Assembly: GCF_030068505.1 (NCBI RefSeq)
Contig: NZ_JAQOSO010000087.1
Span: 1-64,000 of the forward strand
Direction: 5' to 3'
Origin: Roseofilum capinflatum BLCC-M114
Lineage (GTDB): Bacteria > Cyanobacteriota > Cyanobacteriia > Cyanobacteriales > Desertifilaceae
Length of the DNA: 64,000 nucleotides
The position numbers and the translations under genes are program-made. A model generated the notes under the pieces. The model was not told the DNA's origin. It made no database searches and worked only from the letters and a program-made list of their open reading frames with translations. Positions 26,223 through 35,956 of the stretch are shown here, one piece after another. How positions within the stretch are numbered: the stretch's first letter is position 1; each line of letters begins with the position of its first letter.

Positions 26223-26984
26223 CTAATGGGGAGTAATTGTTTGGGATAAGGCAGTGGCGACTTGTTGACAATACTCAGTATAGGCGATCGCCCCTCGAAA
26301 ACTGCGATCGCGGGGATAGGGTTCATCAATGGGAATTTCCGCCACAATGCGTCCGGGAGCCGTTCCCATCACCACCACCCGATGGGATAAATAAACCGCC
26401 TCATAGATATTGTGGGTGACAAATACAATTGTCCACTGTTTTTGGCCCCACAAATTTAACAGTTCATCATTTAACTGGGTGCGGGTAATATCATCTAAGG
26501 CTGCAAACGGCTCATCCATTAATAGCACTTGCGGATTATTCACCAGCGCTCTGGCAATAGAAACTCGCATTTTCATCCCCCCGGACAGTTGTCGGGGATA
26601 GGATTGAGAGACTTGTTCTAATTGCACTAATTTTAGAGCTTCTTGAATCTGAGCCTGGGCACTTTTCGGAGATACACCGGCCAGTTTGAGCGGTAAGTAA
26701 ACATTCTGCCACACCTTAGCCCAAGGCATTAAAGCCGCATCTTGAAACACAAACGCTAGTTGAGGCTTCTGGCCTGAATTGTCCCAGTTGAGCGTGCCAG
26801 AACTGAGGGAAGTTAAGCCAGACATCAGGCGCAGCAGGGTACTTTTGCCACATCCAGATGGCCCGACGAGGCTGAGAATTTCTGAGGAATAGAGGTTGAG
26901 AGTCAGATCGGCGATCGCCCAATTTTGGCGATCGAAACGTTTGCCAACCTCCTCTAGAGTCGCGATCGGTTTTTTCAACTCCAT
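26223..26984 (-). CDS. ABC transporter ATP-binding protein, NitT/TauT family
   Basis: A 253-residue ATPase with Walker A GPSGCGKST, the Q loop in FVFQDAALMPW, signature LSGGMKMRVSIARALV, Walker B VLLMDEPFAALD and the switch His in VTHNIYEAVYL. It energises the permease encoded next. The start is set at MELKKPIATLEE (26984); the frame runs 14 codons further to 27026. Confidence 0.93.
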   Translation of the reverse strand: MELKKPIATLEEVGKRFDRQNWAIADLTLNLYSSEILSLVGPSGCGKSTLLRLMSGLTSLSSGTLNWDNSGQKPQLAFVFQDAALMPWAKVWQNVYLPLKLAGVSPKSAQAQIQEALKLVQLEQVSQSYPRQLSGGMKMRVSIARALVNNPQVLLMDEPFAALDDITRTQLNDELLNLWGQKQWTIVFVTHNIYEAVYLSHRVVVMGTAPGRIVAEIPIDEPYPRDRSFRGAIAYTEYCQQVATALSQTITPH

Positions 26985-27026
26985 ACAGCCATCCTTCCCC
27001 CCTTCAACCGACTGTTGATACAGCAC

Positions 27027-27118
27027 TTTGCGCTGTTATGGTGTACAGTATTAAAGGCTCAAAGCCATGTACCACAACCCTATTCCCTATTCCCTATTCC
27101 CTATTCCCTAGCGCAAAG
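27027..27118. repeat. CCCTATT heptamer array and GCGCAAAGCGCT palindrome inside the ABC operon
   Basis: Between the ATPase and substrate-binding genes lie about four CCCTATT heptamers (27078-27109) directly followed by AGCGCAAAGCGCT, which overlaps the end of the binding-protein gene. The whole repeat type is the one seen at 6306, 11120 and 55130. Confidence 0.85.
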
Positions 27119-28145
27119 CGCTATAATAGTCCACTCCCTTATTCACAAACTTTAGGGTATATGCCTGATGATAATCTACCCCAGCATCCACCATACCCAA
27201 ATCAACCGTTGATTGGAAAAATTGCTTCCACCGTTCATCCGTCATCGCACCAATACCCAACGTTTTGGCCTCCCGCCCAGTCACAATCTCATACTCCTTA
27301 AGCTTCCTAAAACTATAATCGAGTAAATCATCCGTCATTTCAGGATTATCTTCTTTAATCAACCGATTTCCCGGCTTCGGATCGTCCAAATAACTATACC
27401 ATCCCCGAATCGACGCATCCACAAATCGATGAACTAAATCTGGAGAATTATTGACTAAGTTGCGCGTGGTTGTAATCGTAAAAGAATAGGGATTATAACC
27501 CGCATCTGCCAACAGATGCACAATCGGCTTAAATCCTCCTTTTTGTTCAATGGTGTAAGGTTCAGAGGTTAAAACCCCCTGTTGAGAAGAGGTTTCATCG
27601 ACTAAAAATGGCGTAACATTAGAATTATAGGGGCGAATTTGATTATCTGTAAATCCATAATTTTGTTTCAAAATTGGCCAATACGTGAATCGTGCCCCAG
27701 CAGAGATAAAAATGGGTTTTCCTTTTAAGTCAGCCAGGGAATCATTGCCCACTTTTGGATGGCTTAACAGCACTTGAATATTTTTCTGAAACAGGGAGGC
27801 AACTGTAATTAAGGGAATATTTTTTTCTATGGCTTTGAAAATATTGAGAGCAATTCCCATGTTGAACTCTACCGCACCGCCGAGGAGTAGCTGAGTGCTA
27901 TTAGTTTGGGGATTCACTGGCCGGATGGTTACATCTAAGCCGTGTTTTTGATATATTCCAGTTGCTAAAGCTTGATAAAATCCCCCATATTCAGCTTCAG
28001 CTTTCCAACTGAGGGCAAAATTTATGGAGTGTAACGAATGATTTTTTGTGCTGGGAGGGGAGGACGTAGAGAGTAAGCCACCCCCTAATCCGAAGGAACT
28101 TAGGTGTAGAAATTGGCGGCGAGAAATAGAGAAATCTTGAGTCAT
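27108..28145 (-). CDS. ABC transporter substrate-binding protein, NMT1/THI5-like, Tat-exported
   Basis: A 345-residue periplasmic binding protein. The N terminus SISRRQFLHLSSFGLGGG is a twin-arginine signal. The NMT1/THI5-like fold is shown by FALSWKAEAEYGGFYQALATGIYQ, LLGGAVEFNMG and the repeated Asp/Gly text. Relatives bind thiamine precursors such as formylaminopyrimidine or hydroxymethylpyrimidine, but also other small organics. No thiamine gene or TPP riboswitch lies here, so the ligand is open. Its first gene position in an operon with ATPase and permease is normal. Confidence 0.87.
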   Translation of the reverse strand: MTQDFSISRRQFLHLSSFGLGGGLLSTSSPPSTKNHSLHSINFALSWKAEAEYGGFYQALATGIYQKHGLDVTIRPVNPQTNSTQLLLGGAVEFNMGIALNIFKAIEKNIPLITVASLFQKNIQVLLSHPKVGNDSLADLKGKPIFISAGARFTYWPILKQNYGFTDNQIRPYNSNVTPFLVDETSSQQGVLTSEPYTIEQKGGFKPIVHLLADAGYNPYSFTITTTRNLVNNSPDLVHRFVDASIRGWYSYLDDPKPGNRLIKEDNPEMTDDLLDYSFRKLKEYEIVTGREAKTLGIGAMTDERWKQFFQSTVDLGMVDAGVDYHQAYTLKFVNKGVDYYSALR

Positions 28146-28219
28146 ATAAAAAAGTAGGGTAAGCAAGTCGATAAAGGTGACTTCTCAATTTTTAATTTTG
28201 AATTGAATGAGGGCAACCC

Positions 28220-29731
28220 CTACAATCCCAAATCAACGGCTATGCGGTGAGCGCAAGCAAATCCAGAAAAGGCGACTGCATTTAAGCCTTGTCCGGGAAA
28301 CGTGCTATCACCGACACAATATAATCCAGGGATGCTGGTACGATTAAAGGGCATTCCTAATAATCCTAATAACTTACGTTTGGGAATGGGGCCATAGGTT
28401 CCATCTTGGCGATTGAGGAAGCGTCGATGGGTGCGGGGTGTGCCCACTTCTTCGTAGTCTAAGCCATCTCCTAGTCCGGGGAAAATGGTTTCTAAGCGGT
28501 CAATGATTTGATCGGCAATTTCTTCTTTTTGGGCTTCATATTTTTTCGGGGTTAGTCCTTGCCATTGGTCGATCCAACTGGGGGTAAAGGTGTGGATAAT
28601 ATGATAACCAGGGGGGGCTAAGTTGGGATCGAGTAAGGTGGGAATGGAGACGAAGATTGTGCCGTGGGAGGTTTCCATTTTCTCCCAGTCTTCGAGGAGG
28701 ATATGGTGGCATTCTGTGCCTGGGGGTAAAACGGAGGCTTTAACGCCTAAATGGAGGCTGACGAAACTGGGGGATTTTTGATAGCGTTCTTGCCAACTTT
28801 GTTCGGCTGGGGGTAGGGTTTCGGAGGGCAGTAGGGATTCAAAGGTGTTCCAGCGAGTGGCATTGGAGACGACGCGACGAGCCATGTAGCGTTTGCCGTT
28901 GACTAATTCTACGCCTACGGCTTTGTTGTTCTTGAGGAGAATTTGTTTAACTCTGGATTTGTAGAGGATTGTACTGCCTTTTTTTTCGAGTCCTTCGACG
29001 AGTTTTTGGGCAATTTGTCCGACTCCGCCTTTGGGATAGTTAATGCCTCCATAATGGCGATCGGAAAAGACCATTCCGGCGTTGATCATGGGGGTGAGTT
29101 CGGCGGGGACAACTGACCAACAATAACATTCAATGTCGATAAATTTGAGCAGTTGAGGATCGCGGATGTAGCGACGGGCAATTTCTCCCACATTTTGCGG
29201 TAGATATTTGACTAAACCGAGACAGGCTAAGGGATGCTGGAAAAAGACCCGCGTTAAATATCGGGGTTCTTCTAAGGAGAGGAGTTCCATGGCATTGAGG
29301 CAATTAAACACGCGCCAGCATTCGTCATAGAATTTACGGATGCCGTCTCGTTCATGGGGGAAGCGATCGCCCAATTCTTGGATAAACGCCTTATAGTCCC
29401 GATGGACTTTCAGCTCTAAGCCCCCTGGCAAATGATAATGGATTTGTACCGGATCGGGATAAGTCTCCAAGGTCATGTCTACCGCATCCAGGGCACGGGT
29501 GAGCAAATTGGTCGTTCCCTGTTTCCCGAAGCCAAAAATCATCGAGGCTCCCACGTCAAACCGATAGCCATTGCGCTCAAAATAGCCCGCACTTCCCCCT
29601 GGAATTAAGTAACTTTCCAAGACTAAAACTTGAGCGCCTTTAGCAGCGAGTTGGGTGGCGGTGACCAGTCCACCAATACCGGAACCAATCACAATAACAT
29701 CATAATCAGGGGAAGAAGACTCAACAGACAT
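28220..29731 (-). CDS. crtH: Carotenoid isomerase (prolycopene isomerase)
   Basis: A 503-residue FAD-dependent enzyme that converts tetra-cis-lycopene to all-trans-lycopene in carotenoid synthesis. N-terminal dinucleotide motif [21 protein letters not shown], the [25 protein letters not shown] block, and the C-terminal [20 protein letters not shown] are characteristic of the CrtISO group and separate it from CrtI/CrtP. The start is set at [11 protein letters not shown] (29731). It is divergent from upp, with 78 bases between their starts, and 74 bases upstream of the ABC binding-protein gene. Confidence 0.94.
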   Translation of the reverse strand: MSVESSSPDYDVIVIGSGIGGLVTATQLAAKGAQVLVLESYLIPGGSAGYFERNGYRFDVGASMIFGFGKQGTTNLLTRALDAVDMTLETYPDPVQIHYHLPGGLELKVHRDYKAFIQELGDRFPHERDGIRKFYDECWRVFNCLNAMELLSLEEPRYLTRVFFQHPLACLGLVKYLPQNVGEIARRYIRDPQLLKFIDIECYCWSVVPAELTPMINAGMVFSDRHYGGINYPKGGVGQIAQKLVEGLEKKGSTILYKSRVKQILLKNNKAVGVELVNGKRYMARRVVSNATRWNTFESLLPSETLPPAEQSWQERYQKSPSFVSLHLGVKASVLPPGTECHHILLEDWEKMETSHGTIFVSIPTLLDPNLAPPGYHIIHTFTPSWIDQWQGLTPKKYEAQKEEIADQIIDRLETIFPGLGDGLDYEEVGTPRTHRRFLNRQDGTYGPIPKRKLLGLLGMPFNRTSIPGLYCVGDSTFPGQGLNAVAFSGFACAHRIAVDLGL

Positions 29732-29809
29732 GACTCTAGGAAGGGAAATAAATATTTGGAAGTCCAAGATTTAATTGTAAACTATTGTTTGGTTTATCCT
29801 CACACGCCC

Positions 29810-30460
29810 ATGACTTTTCAACTGCACGTTCATGTGCCTCCCCATCCCCTGATTCAACATTGGTTGGCGGTTGCTCGCGATCGCCAAACCCCTAACGCCC
29901 TCTTTCGCACCTCCATGACGGAACTGGGACGCTGGCTCACCTACGAAGCGGTTCGAGACTGGTTACCCACGTTCCAAACCACCCTGGAAACCCCCCTCGC
30001 TCCCTGTGAAGCCACCCTAGTTAACCCAGAAATTCCCGTCGCCGTGGTTCCCATTCTCCGGGCGGGTTTAGCTCTACTCGAAGGCTCCCAAGCCCTACTG
30101 CCTCTAGCCAACGTTTACCATCTGGGACTGGCTCGGAATGAAGAAACCCTACAAGCCAGTTGTTACCTGAACAAACTGCCCCCAGCATTTGCCCCCGAAA
30201 CTCGGATTTTAATTCCCGAACCCATGTTAGCCACAGGAGGGAGCATTACCTTGGCTTTACAGGAACTCACCCAACGGGGAATCGATCCCCAGTTTGTCCG
30301 CATTGTTTCTGTAGTCGCTGCCCCTCCAGCCTTACAAAAGCTGAATGAAAATTATCCGGCTCTCAAGGTGTATACCGCCTGTATTGACCCCGAACTGAAT
30401 CAACAAGGATTTATTGTACCCGGATTAGGAGATGCCGGCGATCGCACCTTTGGCACTTAA
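29810..30460 (+). CDS. upp: Uracil phosphoribosyltransferase
   Basis: A 216-residue enzyme of pyrimidine salvage, making UMP from uracil and PRPP. The uracil PRTase signatures are present: VPILRAGLALLEG, LARNEET, the PRPP-binding loop EPMLATGGSI, and FIVPGLGDAGDRTFGT at the end, which binds uracil. The open frame extends 60 codons upstream across the crtH start; ATG 29810 (MTFQLHV) matches family N termini. Confidence 0.94.
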   Translation: MTFQLHVHVPPHPLIQHWLAVARDRQTPNALFRTSMTELGRWLTYEAVRDWLPTFQTTLETPLAPCEATLVNPEIPVAVVPILRAGLALLEGSQALLPLANVYHLGLARNEETLQASCYLNKLPPAFAPETRILIPEPMLATGGSITLALQELTQRGIDPQFVRIVSVVAAPPALQKLNENYPALKVYTACIDPELNQQGFIVPGLGDAGDRTFGT

Positions 30461-30544
30461 AAAGCCCTTAAACGCGATCGCCCTTTGGCAATTCAACCCC
30501 CATAACCGTTAACCTAGAAATAAAGCTTCACCTCACCCGATCCT

Positions 30545-30862
30545 ATGAGTCAATCTAATAACAACTTTGCCACTGGATTTTTCCTCGGCTCCCTTGTTGG
30601 GAGTGTTTTAGGCGGTATTTTAGGGGCCACCCTAGCCAATCGCCGCAATGACACCCTAGAAGATGAAATCTTAAATGGCAATCCTCAAAACCAATTGAAA
30701 AACGGCGATCTCGATTTTAGAGCCGATGCTGAAATTGAAGCCGCCCGTCGCCGCCTAGAAAGCAAAATCGCCCAACTCAATGAAACCATTGATGATGTGC
30801 GCGACCAACTCGGAACCATGAATAAGGTCTCATCTGATCCTGAGACCTCCCCAGAAAGCTGA
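30545..30862 (+). CDS. YtxH-like small membrane protein, cyanobacterial conserved
   Basis: A 105-residue protein. Residues 9-32 form a Gly-rich hydrophobic helix (GFFLGSLVGSVLGGILGATLA), after which the chain is charged and coiled-coil-like (AEIEAARRRLESKIAQLNETIDDVRDQL). This arrangement is that of YtxH-type proteins, membrane-anchored with a cytoplasmic helix. Function is unknown. Confidence 0.75.
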   Translation: MSQSNNNFATGFFLGSLVGSVLGGILGATLANRRNDTLEDEILNGNPQNQLKNGDLDFRADAEIEAARRRLESKIAQLNETIDDVRDQLGTMNKVSSDPETSPES

Positions 30863-30988
30863 ATCTAGCGCCAGTTAAGTTATGGGCATGGGAAAGGGGC
30901 TATCTCTATGTCCTCCCATCCCCCATCCGGGCTATGGCGCAAATGCTATAGAATAAAACCATCATACGGGTTAATGGGAGGGGAAAAG

Positions 30989-32041
30989 ATGACTCTAGGC
31001 GATCGCTATCAAAGTCAAATCTTCAATTGGGTTCAGCACTATTCTCAGCAATGGCTCGATCGAGGAACTCGCGCCCTACGCCACCTGAAAGTGGCCACAC
31101 AATGGACTGTCCAAGTGATGGTGTATCCCATCTATTGGCTCTTTCAAAGTGGACGCTATATTAATCATCAATTCCAGCATAAAGTCGTCCCTTGGCTCGC
31201 CTCTCCAGAACCCCAAGAGACAGAAACCGATACCCCAATTTTAGAAATTTTAGCGGAACTCACTCAACTCGATCCCCCCGTCCAACTGCCTTCAACCACT
31301 CGACCTACACCCGATCGCCTGTCTAGACAACTCCTGCAAGGTATTGCCAGTCAGCTCGACTCAGGAAAATTAGTCCTGATCTCCCAAACCAATCAAACCC
31401 TAGACATTTTAACGCCCCAACAGCAGCAAACCATGCAAGAGGCGATCGCCCAAAAACTCCTCCCTCCCTCTCCCCATTCCCTACCCCATATTCCCTTATC
31501 CACCCTTGCCCAACGGCCCCACCTCTTCCCCCCCATACGACGATTTTGGCAACTCATGGCTTGGATGGAACAAGGGGGAGTCGCCGTTGCTATTGACAGC
31601 TTTGGAGAATCTCAAACCGGACAACTGCAACCCCCACCCCAAACCAACCCCCTCACCGCTCATGCTCCTTGGCTCACTTCCCTCGATCTCCATCCTCCCA
31701 CTGGGTTCAATCTCGATCTAGCTTCTAAACAACCCACTCAACCCAGAACTCCCTCTGACCCAACCCTTGCTCAACCTGCACCCAGCAACACCGACGATCC
31801 TTGGTTAACCTCTGAGGAACTATTTGGTAGAACGGCTGATCCCACCCAACCTAACACCTTGACTCAAACCCAAACCTCTAACGCTCCAGAACCCACACCA
31901 GACTATATCGAAACCCAAGCCACCAGCCACCAATATATCCTCTCTCCCACAGAAAAATTCTTACTCTGGCTCGATCGCATCTTGGTTCAAGTGGAACAAC
32001 AGGTGACTAAAGTCTGGCGCTGGCTTAATGAGGAAGTTTGA
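30989..32041 (+). CDS. Conserved cyanobacterial protein with Pro/Thr-rich C-terminal half
   Basis: A 350-residue protein without a recognised domain. The first 60 residues are aromatic and basic (YSQQWLDRGTRALRHLKVATQWTVQ), residues 85-215 are a mixed region with the text LILISQTNQTLDILTPQQQQTMQEAIA, and 220-310 is a low-complexity Pro/Thr/Gln linker. The last 35 residues (TEKFLLWLDRILVQVEQQVTKVWRWL) form an amphipathic helix that is probably conserved. ATG 30989 is preceded by GGGAGGGGAAAAG. Confidence 0.65.
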   Translation: MTLGDRYQSQIFNWVQHYSQQWLDRGTRALRHLKVATQWTVQVMVYPIYWLFQSGRYINHQFQHKVVPWLASPEPQETETDTPILEILAELTQLDPPVQLPSTTRPTPDRLSRQLLQGIASQLDSGKLVLISQTNQTLDILTPQQQQTMQEAIAQKLLPPSPHSLPHIPLSTLAQRPHLFPPIRRFWQLMAWMEQGGVAVAIDSFGESQTGQLQPPPQTNPLTAHAPWLTSLDLHPPTGFNLDLASKQPTQPRTPSDPTLAQPAPSNTDDPWLTSEELFGRTADPTQPNTLTQTQTSNAPEPTPDYIETQATSHQYILSPTEKFLLWLDRILVQVEQQVTKVWRWLNEEV

Positions 32042-32143
32042 ATCGGTAAGGGGCGCTCTCTCCATCTGCCCATATCCTCGACTAGGTTTTTCAGCCAAAT
32101 TTCGATATGATAATCCAAAGCCCATCTGTTCGGAGAAACATAA

Positions 32144-32260
32144 ATGCTCACGCTCAAAATCGTTGTTAATATCGTTATCCTTTTCTTTGTAGCTTTATTT
32201 GTCTTTGGGTTCCTATCTAGCGACCCATCTCGTAACCCCGGTCGTCGCGACTTGGAATAA
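32144..32260 (+). CDS. psbI: Photosystem II reaction center protein I
   Basis: A 38-residue single-span membrane protein. The translation begins [20 protein letters not shown] and ends [17 protein letters not shown], which matches the PsbI family nearly throughout, including the C-terminal SxDPxRNPxRxDLE motif. PsbI stabilises the D1 module of photosystem II in the thylakoid membrane. GGAGA stands ten bases before the ATG. It is shorter than most gene-finding cut-offs and can be missed. Confidence 0.95.
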   Translation: MLTLKIVVNIVILFFVALFVFGFLSSDPSRNPGRRDLE

Positions 32261-32271
32261 TTCCGATAAAA

Positions 32272-32310
32272 TCAATTAAAAATCTAGGGAGCGAGACGCT
32301 CCCACTTCTC
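32272..32310 (-). repeat. Two-palindrome repeat, half copy D
   Basis: AAAAATCTAGGGAGCGAGACGCTCCCAC contains the palindrome GGGAGCGAGACGCTCCC (32287-32303) and matches one half of the repeats at 36136 and 44361 in reverse orientation. It is followed by GGCGCAAAGCGCTC (32321-32334), another dispersed palindrome. Confidence 0.75.
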
Positions 32311-32356
32311 CCCCACAGAGGGCGCAAAGCGCTCTAAGCCCCCATATTTACCAAGC

Positions 32357-33910
32357 ATGAAAGCTAAATCTTTGGCAACTGTAGCCCTCTCGCTGATTGG
32401 AGGGCTGCTGATGGGCATCACTACTGCTCCGGTTAATGCTTGGCCGTTAGCTTGGATCGCTTTAATCCCTCTTTGGGTGTTGGTGAGGCGCTCTAGTTCC
32501 TGGAAAGCAACCTTCAGCTATGCTCTGGTGTGGGGAAGTGGGTTTCATGGTGTGGCTCTGTTTTGGATTACAGGAATCCATCCCATGACCTGGTTAGGCG
32601 TTCCTTGGTTCGCGAGTTTGGCGATCGCCCTAACGGTTTGGCTCTTCATTACCCTCTGGGGAACCGCTCTAGTCAGTCTGTGGGCACTGGTATTCAGTCA
32701 TTTTACCCGCGAGAAAAACAGTACCTATACGGTACTCTTCGGAACCACCGTTTGGTGTCTTTTAGAAGGCCTTTGGAGCCATAGCGATCTTTGGTGGAGT
32801 TCCCTCTCCTATACCCAAAGTCCCTTTAATCTCCCCATTTTGCACCTCGGACAACTTTCAGGGCCAAATACGATTACCGCCGTATTGGTTGCTGTAAATG
32901 GATTAGTTGCCGAATTTATTAGCCAAAAATTATATCATAAAATCGCATATAAATCAATCCTAATTGGGGCAATTTTTCTGCTTCTTTCCAGCCATACAAC
33001 CGGTTATTTTCTCTCTCAGCAGTCCTTAGCCTCAAAAACCGGAAAAACCTTCAACATTGGCATCATTCAAGGCAATATCCCCAATGAAATCAAACTCTAT
33101 TCTCCAGGATGGCAAAACGCCTTAGCCGGTTATACCCAAGGATACAAAAAATTAGCCTCTCAAGGAGTCGATATCGTTCTGACTCCCGAAACCGCCCTCC
33201 CCTTTCTGTGGACAAAACAGAACCAAGGTTATCCTCCTCTACTCCAAGCCATCCGCGACTGGGGAACCCCAGCTTGGGTGGGTGCATTCGGGCAAAAAGG
33301 CGATCGCCTCACCAATAGCCTCTTTACCCTAGATGGAACCGGAACAATTATCAGTCAATATGACAAAATAAAACTCGTTCCTTTAGGAGAATATATCCCC
33401 TTTGAATCCCTAATCGGCCAACTCATTAACCGCCTCTCTCCCCTAGAGGCTCAACTGGCTAAAGGCTCTGCCAATCAAATCATCCCAACCCCCGTAGGAC
33501 AAGCCATTGTCGGCATTTGTTACGATTCTGCCTTTTCACAAATTTTCCGCCGCCAAGCAGCACAAGGGGGAGAATTTATCATCACCGCTTCTAACGATGC
33601 ACACTACAGCGCTGCCATGCAATGGCAACACCATGCTCAAGATGTTCTACGAGCCATAGAGAGCGATCGTACCACCATTCGAGCCACCAACACAGGCTAC
33701 TCAGCCATTGTCGAACATCATGGTAAAACCCGATGGATTTCCGATCGCAACATCTATCAAATTCACGCCGATACCATTGAACGCAGAACCACCCAAACCT
33801 TATACATCCAACGGGGAGATTGGCTCACCCCACTACTATGTCTATTTCTAGCATTTTGGGCACTCATCGGTCATATCCAATCCGGCGAAACACGAAAAAA
33901 CCCGCCGTAG
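32357..33910 (+). CDS. lnt: Apolipoprotein N-acyltransferase
   Basis: A 517-residue inner-membrane enzyme that adds the third acyl chain to lipoproteins. About six N-terminal membrane helices (residues 7-205) precede a nitrilase-like domain (235-480) with the catalytic residues readable as Glu in LTPETALPF, Lys in YDKIKLVPLGEY and Cys in VGICYDSAF; a last helix closes the chain. Length is normal. Its stop codon lies inside the terminator stem of the convergent ctaA-ctaB transcript. Confidence 0.94.
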   Translation: MKAKSLATVALSLIGGLLMGITTAPVNAWPLAWIALIPLWVLVRRSSSWKATFSYALVWGSGFHGVALFWITGIHPMTWLGVPWFASLAIALTVWLFITLWGTALVSLWALVFSHFTREKNSTYTVLFGTTVWCLLEGLWSHSDLWWSSLSYTQSPFNLPILHLGQLSGPNTITAVLVAVNGLVAEFISQKLYHKIAYKSILIGAIFLLLSSHTTGYFLSQQSLASKTGKTFNIGIIQGNIPNEIKLYSPGWQNALAGYTQGYKKLASQGVDIVLTPETALPFLWTKQNQGYPPLLQAIRDWGTPAWVGAFGQKGDRLTNSLFTLDGTGTIISQYDKIKLVPLGEYIPFESLIGQLINRLSPLEAQLAKGSANQIIPTPVGQAIVGICYDSAFSQIFRRQAAQGGEFIITASNDAHYSAAMQWQHHAQDVLRAIESDRTTIRATNTGYSAIVEHHGKTRWISDRNIYQIHADTIERRTTQTLYIQRGDWLTPLLCLFLAFWALIGHIQSGETRKNPP

Positions 33911-33915
33911 CGGGT
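33895..33915 (-). terminator. Rho-independent terminator of ctaA-ctaB, overlapping the end of lnt
   Basis: Read on the minus strand, ACCCGCTACGGCGGGT is a 6-bp stem with a 4-base loop, followed by six T, starting 49 bases after the ctaB stop. The stem overlaps the lnt stop codon, so the last lnt codons are also part of this signal. Confidence 0.88.
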
Positions 33916-33964
33916 GCAACAAACAACAGAGAACAGACAAGAGATGAACGATCTCAACTCCGAC

Positions 33965-34936
33965 TCAAACCATACCCATCAAGGTCTCTAAATGACCCGT
34001 ACACGCTTGTACCATCTGATGGGTAATGGGGAGGCTATCGATCGCCATTCCCGTACACAATACCATCATATACAAAATCGAATACTTAAACATGGATTTG
34101 GCTAACGGCAGATCCTTGGGATTTTGGTATAAAGCCCAAGCTTTCTGAAGAAAAATTGCTCCTAAAACCAGAGCAAATGCCCCATAGACTGCTCCACAGA
34201 CTCCCAAAGGATAAATCAACAACAACGAAACCGGAACCACCAACAAAGAATAGATCCAAATTTGCTCGGCTGTCACCTCTTCTCCCTGCACCACAGGCAA
34301 CATCGGCACATTAACTGTGGCATAATCTTCCCGAATCATTAAAGCTAAAGCCCAGAAATGAGGTGGAGTCCAGAGAAAAATAAGGGCAAACAATAACCAA
34401 GCCGCCCAACTTAACTCTCCCGTCACTGCTGCCCAACCCACTAAGGGAGGAATTGAGCCAGCCGCCCCGCCAATCACAATATTTTGGGGGGTATTGCGCT
34501 TGAGGATATGGGTATAGACCACCATATAAAACACAATCCCCATCATCGCTAAAAGGGCCGCTTGCAGATTAGCAAATCGGGTTAATAGCCCAAAAGATAA
34601 TCCAGCCAGAATTAAGGCAAAAATCAGAGCATGTCGCGGTTGCACTTTTCCAGAAGGAAGGGGACGCTTGCGGGTGCGTACCATGGCATAATCAATATCC
34701 AGGTCATAAATGCAGTTCAAAGTTTGGGCAGACGCAGCAGCTAACGTTCCCCCAGTCAAAGTTACCAGTAAAAGAATCGGATCGATATTGCCTTCTGAAG
34801 CCATCCACATACTCGCGGCTGTGGTAATCAGGAGTAGGGGGATAATGCGAGGTTTGGTGAGTTGATAGTAGTTTCGCCAGGTCTCCAGAAGAGTGTGTTG
34901 GAGAGAAGAGACAGAAATTCTTGCGGTGTCTTGCAT
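33965..34936 (-). CDS. ctaB: Protoheme IX farnesyltransferase (heme O synthase)
   Basis: A 323-residue UbiA-family membrane prenyltransferase that makes haem O from haem B. About nine helices are seen; the two Asp-rich loops are [23 protein letters not shown] (NxxxDxxxD) and the [11 protein letters not shown] segment with the following [15 protein letters not shown] motif. It lies downstream of ctaA (heme A synthase) on the same strand and supplies cytochrome c oxidase encoded by ctaCDE. Confidence 0.95.
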   Translation of the reverse strand: MQDTARISVSSLQHTLLETWRNYYQLTKPRIIPLLLITTAASMWMASEGNIDPILLLVTLTGGTLAAASAQTLNCIYDLDIDYAMVRTRKRPLPSGKVQPRHALIFALILAGLSFGLLTRFANLQAALLAMMGIVFYMVVYTHILKRNTPQNIVIGGAAGSIPPLVGWAAVTGELSWAAWLLFALIFLWTPPHFWALALMIREDYATVNVPMLPVVQGEEVTAEQIWIYSLLVVPVSLLLIYPLGVCGAVYGAFALVLGAIFLQKAWALYQNPKDLPLAKSMFKYSILYMMVLCTGMAIDSLPITHQMVQACTGHLETLMGMV

Positions 34937-35038
34937 AAGATCAAATAGAGCGCTTTACGCAGGTAACGGGTAATTGGTAATTGGCAATGGGTAAAGTGTT
35001 GTTCCTACTGGAGATGTGGGAACCATTGGGATATTGCC

Positions 35039-35956
35039 TCAGCTATGGGTCGCATTATCGCGCCATGCTAAAACTGAAAACGCCGTTAAAATCCCCAATA
35101 AACAGGCCCCAATAGTTTGATGGGCGACAGTTAGGGGTTCTACTTGCAGGTGTAACCAGAGGGTTCCCACCCCCAGCAGAATTTGTACAACTAAAAAGGC
35201 TCCTGCATAGTGAATTAAGCGCCGTAGTAGGGGATGAAGCGCAGGAGTGCGTCGGGCCCAAATAATCAGAACAGCAGTGGTGATGATGGGAGGAAGGACT
35301 CCAGCAATATGGCTATGCATAATGCCACAGAGTTGATTTCCACCTAAGCATTGATGAACGGCCCATTGGGATGCCACCAGTGCCCCTAAAATACTTTGAA
35401 TGTAAACCAAGCTGGCGGCTACTGTGCCCATCCAGGGGAGTTTTCCCGTGGCTCCTGTGCCGCTATAGGGTAAGAGCAGCATCCAGATGGTCACCAGACT
35501 GAGGAAGAATAAGAGAGCTGTTCCCAGGTGAGCAGCCACAATATCAAACCGCAGCAGTTCGGTCACTGTTAGGCCTCCGAGCAGTCCTTGAAATACGACT
35601 AAGCCTAAACTCCCCGTCGCGGCCCAGGGTAACCATCGGGGCAGTTCCTGACGATACCACCAGGAGAGACCCATCAAGAAAATTGCCCCTAAGCCGATTA
35701 AACTGGCATCCAGACGATGGAACCATTCTAGAAATACCTGTAGGTTCATCTGTTGGGTGGGGACTAAGGTTCCATAACACAGGGGCCAGTCTGGACAAGC
35801 TAAACCTGCATTCATGACTCTGGTGGCGCTACCGACTGCCATTAACAGCACTGTGGCTACCACCAGCTTGACGAGTAAATTGAGGATTCTTTGTTGAGGG
35901 TGAACGCGATGCTTTGATTCTATCTGCTCATGGAGGGTGAAATTAGCCATGCCCAT
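35039..35956 (-). CDS. ctaA: Heme A synthase (CtaA/COX15)
   Basis: A 305-residue membrane protein converting haem O to haem A. Conserved His residues sit in WFHRLDASLIG and AAHLGTA in the first half and in MHSHIAGV and VAHQTIGA in the second; MNAGLACPDWPLCYG carries the family Cys pair. About eight helices. The long frame begins with TTG at 35977; the ATG at 35956 (or 35950) is more likely. Confidence 0.93.
   Translation of the reverse strand: MGMANFTLHEQIESKHRVHPQQRILNLLVKLVVATVLLMAVGSATRVMNAGLACPDWPLCYGTLVPTQQMNLQVFLEWFHRLDASLIGLGAIFLMGLSWWYRQELPRWLPWAATGSLGLVVFQGLLGGLTVTELLRFDIVAAHLGTALLFFLSLVTIWMLLLPYSGTGATGKLPWMGTVAASLVYIQSILGALVASQWAVHQCLGGNQLCGIMHSHIAGVLPPIITTAVLIIWARRTPALHPLLRRLIHYAGAFLVVQILLGVGTLWLHLQVEPLTVAHQTIGACLLGILTAFSVLAWRDNATHS

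Noticed and set aside
28146-28219. TPP riboswitch before the NMT1-like binding-protein gene
   Set aside because: The gap to crtH is only 74 bases and lacks the conserved CTGAGA and related motifs, so thiamine control is not supported.
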